A stretch of DNA of 11,542 bases from Psilocybe azurescens (lineage: Eukaryota > Basidiomycota > Agaricomycetes > Agaricales > Agrocybaceae). The position numbers and the translations under genes are program-made. Below, piece by piece: positions 8,093 to 11,542 of the stretch. Positions within the stretch are counted from its first letter, which is position 1; the number at the start of each line of letters is the position of its first letter. The DNA lies in contig JAJIRX010000543.1 in NCBI GenBank assembly GCA_023853785.1, positions 1-11,542 on the forward strand, given 5' to 3'. Below the pieces are notes generated by a model. That model had not been told where the DNA came from and made no database searches. It saw only the letters and a program-made list of their open reading frames with translations.

Positions 8093-8578
8093 AATACAGC
8101 TGCATATGCCACACACTTTGGTAACCTCTACCCCTTCCCCACTGTGCCTCTTTTCTGCATATCTTCATCACACAGAACCTCACAATCTGCCAGATGTTCT
8201 TCAGGTGCAGTGATACCAATACATAACAGAGGCCCTGCTTGTGGTATATATTGTGAATAGGGGCACATTGGTGTGCAGAAGAGCACTCAGCTTGGGCAGA
8301 GTAACAGATGTCCCAACAGCAGTGATACAGTATAGCAATGAGATTGTGCATCTTTGATGTGTTATACATGCTGTATGCATGGTGGTCATGTGTGTATGCT
8401 TACTGCACTTTTACATCCTCTGCTCTCTATACAGACACAAGTATTCACAGACAAATTCTTTGCCATTGCCATGCAAAGACTGGGTCTAGGGCCCAACACC
8501 ACTGCCACCATGACACAATGGAGCACATGCCTGGCATGTGTGCTGGTGGATTATACAAGGGCAGAAGGAGTGTGAGGA
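8093..8578 (+). pseudogene. Exon-like remnants of one or more decayed genes
   Basis: Several pieces look coding but do not join. One is an open stretch of about 46 codons ending at a TGA near 8354, reading YITEALLVVYIVNRGTLVCR followed by RALSLGRVTDVPTAV. A second is an open frame from 8435, just after the acceptor-like CTCTATACAG, to a TGA at 8573-8575, containing FTDKFFAIAMQRLGLGPNTT. Intron-like features are a CTAAC branch (8054-8058) with acceptor CAACAG (8087-8092), and a 55-nt GTAACC...CACACAG interval (8121-8175). The LLVVYIVNRG piece reminds me of the last membrane helices of fungal DUF6534-type proteins, but this is recall of a pattern, not a match. Order and sense are uncertain. Confidence 0.2.
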
Positions 8579-8889
8579 GAGAGGGTGTCTGTGTGTCATG
8601 TTTTGAGAATAAATTATTGTTGGGATGGAAAGGAGTAGATGCAAGCAAGAGGGGATAGCTGACTGATCTAAATATTATCAGGAAATTTGCTTGCTGGGAT
8701 TTGGGAATCATGAGTGTTTCTGCTATGCAGTGCACAATGCAGAGCTCTCTCTTCACTTGTGTCACCTCACTTGTTTTATTTTGTTGTTGATTATTATACT
8801 ATATTGCTACTATACCCTTTGGTGTTTTCTGAGATTGTGTTCCCAGTTTCTGTCCCTGAGTGCAGTACTTTACCTTCCCCACAAAGTCT
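8579..8889. other. No gene recognised
   Basis: Only short chance ORFs on both strands are seen here. There are no CpGs, no repeat unit and no RNA gene signature. The stretch separates the exon-like remnants from the first copy of the TGGACTCCA-type repeat. Confidence 0.4.
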
Positions 8890-8999
8890 ATATAGATTTC
8901 AGTGGAATCCAGTGGAGTCCAGTAGACTTGCTTATACATTGAGTGTAAAAGATAAACAAAGCTCACTAGATTCCACTGGACTTCAGTAGATTCTATACT
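8890..8999. repeat. Imperfect inverted pair of TGGAxTCCA-type repeats
   Basis: The left part (8890-8929) contains GTGGAATCCAGTGGAGTCCA; the right part (about 8966-8999) contains GATTCCACTGGACTTCAG. Right and reverse-complemented left agree at about 22 of 29 positions, with a spacer of roughly 40 nt. The motif is the same GTGGANTCCA module that builds the large cluster after 10067, so this looks like an isolated, older member of that family. Confidence 0.6.
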
Positions 9000-9540
9000 A
9001 CACAAAACTTTGTACTAGATCATAGAAAATTATTTTTAAAAGATTTTAACACTTAAATTATATGCCTGAGGTCTTTTCTTATTTAAATATAGATTAGACA
9101 GTATTAAATGTTATATTATTTTCTCCATTAGAAACATTGTCAACTACTTGTCAAAAGCCAATCGAGAGCAAAATTTAGCAGATGTGAGTGTTTGCTAAAA
9201 TAAAAATTTTCTATACAATATTTTTTTAAAAGATTATATTAATGCTTAAATCATGTTTGTATGTGTTTTTCTTATTAGAAAGTACATTAACACATTAAAT
9301 TTTAACTGGATTTTTAAAAGTATTTATATATATTTTAAACATTTTTATTTTACATTTTTGTTGATAAGATTATAGCCTGTTTTTGATATTTGATTTATTT
9401 ATTTATTTTTTATCTGAGGCCATAATATGACATTATTGTATAATATGCATACAAATAGAGCCAAATTCAAGATCACACTTTCAAATTGATTTCTTCAAAA
9501 TCTAAACAAATTCAAATTCAAACAGTGTACTAAACATATA
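9000..9540. other. Very AT-rich tract with a degenerate ~190-bp tandem duplication
   Basis: No gene is seen here. Two related segments, 9033-9083 and about 9223-9276, share TTTTTAAAAGAT, a CTTAAAT core and a TTTTCTTATT end, spaced about 190 bp apart. Both are followed by an ATTAGAAA-type string. This suggests an old tandem duplication now heavily diverged. Only one CpG (9163-9164) occurs. Confidence 0.4.
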
Positions 9541-9565
9541 CAGTGACTCAAAAACTGTCTGGATG
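9541..9565. repeat. Candidate Tc1/mariner terminal inverted repeat (left end)
   Basis: CAGTGACTCAAAAACTGTCT starts right after a TA dinucleotide (9539-9540), the obligate target duplication of Tc1/mariner elements. The CAGTG start followed by a CAAAA-type interior is the usual look of Tc1 ends. It lies on the 3' side of the decayed transposase, as expected. The matching right end is not clear: the reverse complement of CCCCACTG at 10017-10024, followed by TA, shares only CAGTG. Confidence 0.4.
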
Positions 9566-9689
9566 TTTTTGAAATTGAACTTAAACTGACTATAACACCA
9601 TGCAATCCCCATAAAATTACATGATTTAAAATGTACTGGAAAGCCCTGGATCCCAGCTTTTACAGCTATCTGCAAAATAGTAGACACTT

Positions 9690-9926
9690 TCAAAATTTCA
9701 TGTATGTGCTTTTATTTGGTACAAACAGCTCTTTTGGTAAAGCACAGCTGGCATGATGCAAGCCTTGTTTGCTTGTTTCTTGATGCCCTATAGTGCTTAT
9801 GAACTGTTGAATGGTTCAGGAAGTGATCCCTGCAGCAATTTTAATATCTTTTGTTCTCATATCATGCAGAGACATTTTAAGAACAAGTTTCTTCTGTTCT
9901 TCTGAAATATAGTGAAAGTTTCTCAT
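9690..9926 (-). pseudogene. Decayed Tc1/mariner-like transposase, N-terminal helix-turn-helix part
   Basis: From ATG at 9924-9926 the minus strand reads MRNFHYISEEQKKLVLKMSL, continues HDMRTKDIKIAAGITS, and meets a TGA at 9816-9818. After it TIQQFISTIGHQET follows in the same frame, ending at a TGA at 9690-9692. The pattern of a Ser-Glu-Glu start, a Lys-rich first helix, and a Lys-Asp-Ile/Ala-Gly-Ile/Thr-Ser-[Arg]-Thr-Ile-Gln recognition helix is the paired-type HTH of Tc1/mariner transposases. The stop falls where Arg is usual, as if CGA had become TGA. A normal transposase has about 340 residues; only about 78 codons remain, so the DDE catalytic part is missing. The call rests on motif shape, not on a search. 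Confidence 0.55.
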
Positions 9927-10066
9927 GGCAGAAGAGTCAGACAGTGTTAGATCGAGATATATATTAAACTATAGACAAACAGGCAGTTTAGCTATACATA
10001 ACAGGTGGAAACCCAACCCCACTGTAACATCATAGTACCAAAAGAGTGTACTTTACAGTGCCCCCA

Positions 10067-10292
10067 TTTTCCGTTGGACTCCAATGGACTTTCACCGGAC
10101 CCAGCCAATTCCAATGGACAGTCCATTGGACGTCCAACGGATTCCGTTGGACTCCACAAAACTCCGGTACCAGTCCAGTCAGAGTCGGGCCAAATTCGGT
10201 CAAAGTCCGGTCAAGTCACTTCAAGACAGAAAACAGGTGGACTGGCCGGACTGTCCAGTCCGTTGGACTTCCAGTGGACTTCCAGTGGACTC
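10067..10292. repeat. Diverged cluster of TTGGACTCCA-type repeats
   Basis: Variants of a roughly 10-bp module (TTGGACTCCA, AATGGACTTTC, ATTGGACGTCC, GTGGACTTCCA) follow one another irregularly on both strands. A near-perfect 20-bp palindrome TCCATTGGACGTCCAACGGA sits at 10122-10141. Many copies retain CpG (CCGTTGG, CCGGAC), unlike the array that follows. Open frames through this cluster on the plus strand, including one of 151 codons, come from the stop-poor repeat and are not genes. Confidence 0.75.
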
Positions 10293-10327
10293 TCAGCACT
10301 TAATTAGACCAGATCCAAGAGTGCTCT

Positions 10328-10501
10328 GTCCAGTGGAGTCCAGTGGATGTCCAGTGGATGTCCAGTGGATGTCCAGTGGATGTCCAGTGGATGTCCAGTG
10401 GATGTCCAGTGGATGTCCAGTGGATGTCCAGTGGATGTCCAGTGGATGTCCAGTGGATGTCCAGTGGATGTCCAGTGGATGTCCAGTGGATGTCCAGTGG
10501 A
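10328..10501. repeat. Perfect 11-bp minisatellite GTCCAGTGGAT, 14 units
   Basis: A 10-bp lead unit (10328-10337) is followed by 14 apparently identical 11-bp units (10338-10491) and a partial unit (10492-10501). No base differences were seen, so the array is freshly expanded or kept uniform by slippage or conversion. The unit has no stop codon in any of the six frames, so both strands stay open with 11-residue repeats (plus MSSGCPVDVQW, minus TSTGHPLDIHW); these are artefacts of composition. Confidence 0.97.
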
Positions 10502-10693
10502 CTGTCACTGGTTTAATTGCAGACTTGGGAGGGAGTTAGGGACAGTAGCAGTGTTCTTGGAAGCTTTGGGAGCCATATTAAGGAAGCTAGGTCACTAGGA
10601 TAATACTTCAATCTTATCTTTAATTCATGTAACAATGTAATATAATATATTGAAAACTATATACTACATTATTATCTGACTTGTGTACTTTAC
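10502..10693. other. AT-rich spacer between repeat clusters, includes direct repeat copy A
   Basis: No gene is seen here. From about 10607 to 10685 the spacer contains a segment (TTCAATCTTA ... TAATATAATATATT ... CTACATTATT) that recurs at about 10998-11073. The first 100 bp are unique and lack features. Confidence 0.55.
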
Positions 10694-11073
10694 CTCCACC
10701 TAGGAACTCCATGTGGAGTCCACCGACTCCATACAAAAGTGGTGGACTCCACATGGACTCCATCTGGAACATATGCAAATGTCCCAAATATTATCTTTGG
10801 TAGGTGGAGTTCAGATGGACTCAGGTGGACTCCAGGTGAACTCCAAACAATTCCACTTAAGTCAACTGGAGTCCAGGTAGTGTCCAGGTGGTGTTCAATT
10901 AGACACCACCTGGAGTCCACCTGGACTCCAGTTGGAGTTCCCAACTTTAACTTCATGGAATAGAATTCAATTGGATTCCAACTGAAATATATTAATGTTT
11001 CAATCTTAATGTAAATTCATATAAGTGTAATATAATATATTAACAACTATCTATTACATTGTTACATACTGTG
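10607..11073. repeat. Direct repeat pair of about 75 bp flanking a TGGACTCCA cluster
   Basis: Copy A (about 10607-10685) and copy B (about 10998-11073) share TTCAATCTTA, an AATTCAT string, GTAATATAATATATT and an ACTATNTANTACATT string in the same order and orientation, about 390 bp apart. They bracket the repeat cluster at 10694-10975. This could be one period of a roughly 390-bp higher-order satellite, or the ends of a small element. Confidence 0.6.
10694..10975. repeat. Hairpin-rich cluster of GTGGACTCCA-type repeats
   Basis: Copies of GGTGGACTCCA and its complement alternate. Two long inverted repeats stand out. At 10708-10724/10741-10757 a perfect 17-bp pair surrounds a 16-nt loop. At 10863-10894/10903-10934 a 32-bp pair with 29 matches surrounds an 8-nt loop. 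The basic module is itself close to palindromic (TGGAGTCCA against TGGACTCCA), which favours folding. ORFs through it on either strand are spurious. Confidence 0.8.
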
Positions 11074-11317
11074 AGATCCATCATTAAAAATTAAAAACAA
11101 AAACAAAAACATAAATTTAAAAGAAAAATGGGATGGAGGTACATACCTGGGTCAGATGAACAAATAAACATATAAATGTAAAAGAAAAAAGGGGAAAACC
11201 TTAAAAAGGGGGCGGGAGGGTCATCGTCATGGGGTGCGTCGTGTCGGGTGTACGTGGCCATACGGCGGTGTCGTCTCTACACCCCGCCGTGTCCGTCGCC
11301 GTTGTCTTCGCTGTCGC
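11074..11317. other. No gene recognised; A-rich stretch changing abruptly to CpG-rich DNA
   Basis: Between 11074 and about 11200 the plus strand is A-rich with AAAAC repeats (11091-11111). From about 11205 the composition changes within a few bases to GC-rich, CpG-dense sequence (GTCGTGTCGGGTGTACGTGG, then CCGTGTCCGTCGCCG) that leads into the terminal array. No RNA or protein gene was recognised. Confidence 0.5.
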
Positions 11318-11542
11318 CGTCTTGCCCTCACCCTCGCCCCCGCCCCGCCGTCTTGCCCTCACCCTCGCCCCCTCCGCCCGTCTTGCCCTCACCTCCGCCG
11401 TCTTGCCCTCACCTCCGGCCGTCTTGCCCTCACCTCCGCCGTCTTGCCCCTCACCTCCGGCCGTCTTGCCCTCACCTCCGCCCCGTCTTGCCCTCACCTC
11501 CGCCCCGTCTTGCCCTCACCCCCGCCGTCTTGCCCTCACCCC
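11318..11542. repeat. GC-rich tandem array, core CGTCTTGCCCTCACC, 10 units to the window end
   Basis: Unit starts are at 11318, 11349, 11379, 11399, 11420, 11440, 11462, 11484, 11506 and 11526, giving spacings of 31, 30, 20, 21, 20, 22, 22, 22 and 20 bp. The core of about 17 bp is near-invariant; the spacer (CTCCGC, CTCCGGC, CCCCGC and longer) varies. One unit (11440) has an extra C. The array is cut by the window edge. A minus-strand frame of 98 codons rich in Gly, Glu, Lys and Arg (11201-11497) comes from the repeat and shows no domain. Confidence 0.93.

Noticed and set aside
8338..8942. Overlapping ORFs of 80-106 codons
   Set aside because: Several overlap on opposite strands and lack family features. 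Only the short exon-like pieces listed separately seemed worth recording.
10084..10539. 151-codon plus-strand and 71-codon minus-strand ORFs through the GTCCAGTGGAT array
   Set aside because: The 11-bp unit has no stop in any frame on either strand, so long open frames arise automatically. No domain, start context or intron signal supports a protein.
11201..11497. 98-codon Gly/Arg/Lys-rich minus-strand ORF
   Set aside because: It follows the GC-rich tandem array. Unit lengths of 20, 21, 22, 30 and 31 bp would keep shifting the frame in a real coding repeat.
11318..11542. Telomere or subtelomeric telomere repeat
   Set aside because: The unit is not TTAGGG-like. It is a 20-22-bp GC-rich minisatellite; only its position at the window edge invites the idea.

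Overview
This window looks like repeat-rich, gene-poor nuclear DNA of a filamentous fungus, most likely an agaricomycete (mushroom-forming basidiomycete). The support is a fungal-type Ty1/copia retrotransposon, short introns with GTAAGY donors and CTAAC branch sites, extreme CpG loss in the old sequence, and abundant 11-bp minisatellites. The taxonomic call is inference. No intact, confidently identifiable host gene is present.

Layout. (1) 3-5461: one nearly complete LTR retrotransposon on the minus strand. It has 466/470-bp LTRs with TGTTAG...CTAACA ends, a primer-binding site matching the anticodon arm of initiator tRNA-Met, a 101-nt leader, Gag with a CCHC knuckle, aspartic protease, D,D35E integrase, reverse transcriptase, RNase H and a polypurine tract. 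About 13 frame changes and one in-frame TAG break the reading frame, yet the two LTRs differ by three indels and no substitutions. (2) 5462-6069: target flank with a possible exon and intron beside the insertion. (3) 6091-6230: an 11-bp minisatellite (GTTGTCTTTGG). (4) 6259-9540: an AT-rich, almost CpG-free tract holding gene remnants, the best being a two-exon 88-codon ORF around an excellent intron at 7677-7744. (5) 9541-9926: a decayed Tc1/mariner-like transposase N-terminus and a candidate terminal repeat. (6) 10067-10975: a family of TGGACTCCA-type repeats, comprising a diverged cluster, a perfect 11-bp array and a hairpin-rich cluster flanked by a direct repeat of about 75 bp. (7) 11318-11542: a GC- and CpG-rich array running off the window edge.

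The main story is layered age. A very recent copia element with normal CpG content sits in an old silenced tract (only 4 CpGs in about 4.5 kb), which is followed by minisatellites of different CpG content. The parts of the copia element would have worked as one Gag-Pol polyprotein (capsid/nucleocapsid, protease, integrase, RT-RNase H), primed by an internal fragment of initiator tRNA. Whether the frame breaks are biological or are uncorrected long-read errors is the key open question. The indel-only pattern, seen at similar density in the LTRs and the coding region, favours sequencing error.
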